This document shows, piece by piece, positions 6,795-6,985 of a stretch of 6,985 nt of DNA. A model generated the notes under the pieces. It saw nothing but the letters and a program-made list of their open reading frames with translations. It was not told where the DNA came from and did not search any database. The stretch's first letter is position 1, and each line of letters begins with the position of its first letter. Origin of the DNA: Propionibacteriaceae bacterium (GTDB lineage Bacteria > Actinomycetota > Actinomycetes > Propionibacteriales > Propionibacteriaceae); contig JAICEV010000189.1 of assembly GCA_025923975.1 (NCBI GenBank), positions 1 to 6,985 on the forward strand, read 5' to 3'. The translations under genes and the position numbers were made by a program.

Positions 6795-6823
6795 TGTTGT
6801 CCGGATCGGTGAGGTGTTGTCCG
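6795..6823 (+). repeat. Direct repeat TGTTGTCCG, two copies 20 bp apart
   Basis: TGTTGTCCG is found at 6795-6803 and 6815-6823, between the acetyltransferase stop and the probable transposase start. It may belong to an insertion sequence end or be chance. The rest of 6766-6920 shows no gene or clear terminator. Confidence 0.35.
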
Positions 6824-6908
6824 TTGGCCGTGGCGCGCTGAACTGGAGGAAAGTGTCGGAGCTGAGCCATATATTGAATGCGTGTCCTGCATATCTGCTT
6901 GAGTGCAG

Positions 6909-6914
6909 TAGGGT
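6909..6914 (+). promoter_or_regulatory. Candidate -10 hexamer (TAGGGT) for the probable transposase
   Basis: TAGGGT is followed by six bases and then GTG at 6921. This is the same spacing as at the acetyltransferase gene and is compatible with a leaderless transcript. The GGGTGGGG stretch could alternatively act as a poor Shine-Dalgarno. No convincing -35 is seen. Confidence 0.35.
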
Positions 6915-6920
6915 GGGGTT

Positions 6921-6985
6921 GTGGTTGGCGATCCGCGTCCTGTCGGGGGGCGCGACTATCCGCGGAGGTATCAGGAGTTCCGGTC
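6921..6985 (+). CDS. Probable IS1595-type transposase, first 21 codons (runs off the right edge)
   Basis: From GTG 6921 the frame is open to the edge and reads VVGDPRPVGGRDYPRRYQEF and onward. The in-frame TAG at 6909-6911 rules out a longer start. The segment RDYPRRYQEF resembles the opening of IS1595-family transposases, where a similar R-D-[FY]-P-R-T-x-x-E-F stretch precedes a conserved zinc-ribbon region. That diagnostic region and the catalytic domain lie outside the window, so this rests on a short N-terminal match from memory. If right, an insertion sequence lies to the right of the acetyltransferase, with its left end somewhere in 6766-6920. It could instead be an unrelated small protein. 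Confidence 0.45.
   Translation, partial: MVGDPRPVGGRDYPRRYQEFR

Noticed and set aside
6887..6908. CTGCA...TGCAG inverted repeat before the probable transposase as an operator or IS end
   Set aside because: A 5-bp arm is too short to separate from chance.
1..6985. CRISPR arrays, tRNA, rRNA or SRP RNA genes
   Set aside because: No regularly spaced repeats and no tRNA- or SRP-RNA-like signature were seen; the non-coding gaps are only about 100-200 bp.

Overview
This is a GC-rich window (roughly 60% by eye) with GTG starts, TANNNT-type -10 hexamers and an SRP protein that reads like mycobacterial Ffh. It points to an actinobacterium; I do not try to name the genus. About 90% of the window is coding.

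Layout. Most of the window (1-6180) is a minus-strand block, transcribed from right to left. In transcription order it holds: ffh (SRP GTPase, 6180-4633); an amidohydrolase of the imidazolonepropionase/prolidase type (4629-3553), whose start lies 3 nt after the ffh stop; a 201-bp gap (3352-3552) with a perfect 10-bp hairpin and short repeats; a large fusion protein (3351-565) with a signal peptide, an alpha/beta hydrolase resembling Xaa-Pro dipeptidyl-peptidase/CocE (S15 type), one membrane span and a cytoplasmic ABC ATPase; and the start of an ABC-2 type permease (568 to beyond the left edge), whose ATG overlaps the fusion stop as ATGA. Divergent from ffh, on the plus strand, is a small GNAT acetyltransferase (6280-6765). 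At the right edge the first 21 codons of a probable IS1595-type transposase begin at 6921.

How the genes fit together. Ffh is housekeeping: it delivers signal-peptide and membrane proteins to the translocon. The amidohydrolase is its co-transcribed neighbour and, as I recall, is found beside ffh in other actinobacteria. The fusion protein and the permease make up one ABC exporter-like system. The ATPase half should drive the permease from inside the cell, while the hydrolase half is predicted to face outside, tethered to the same complex. This hydrolase-tethered transporter is the most interesting object here. I cannot tell its substrate from sequence, and the architecture may already exist in databases under a generic hydrolase name.

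The two right-hand genes show a matching promoter layout: TAGGCT or TAGGGT, then 6 nt, then GTG. This suggests leaderless transcripts. No RNA genes, CRISPR arrays, phage genes or complete mobile elements were seen.
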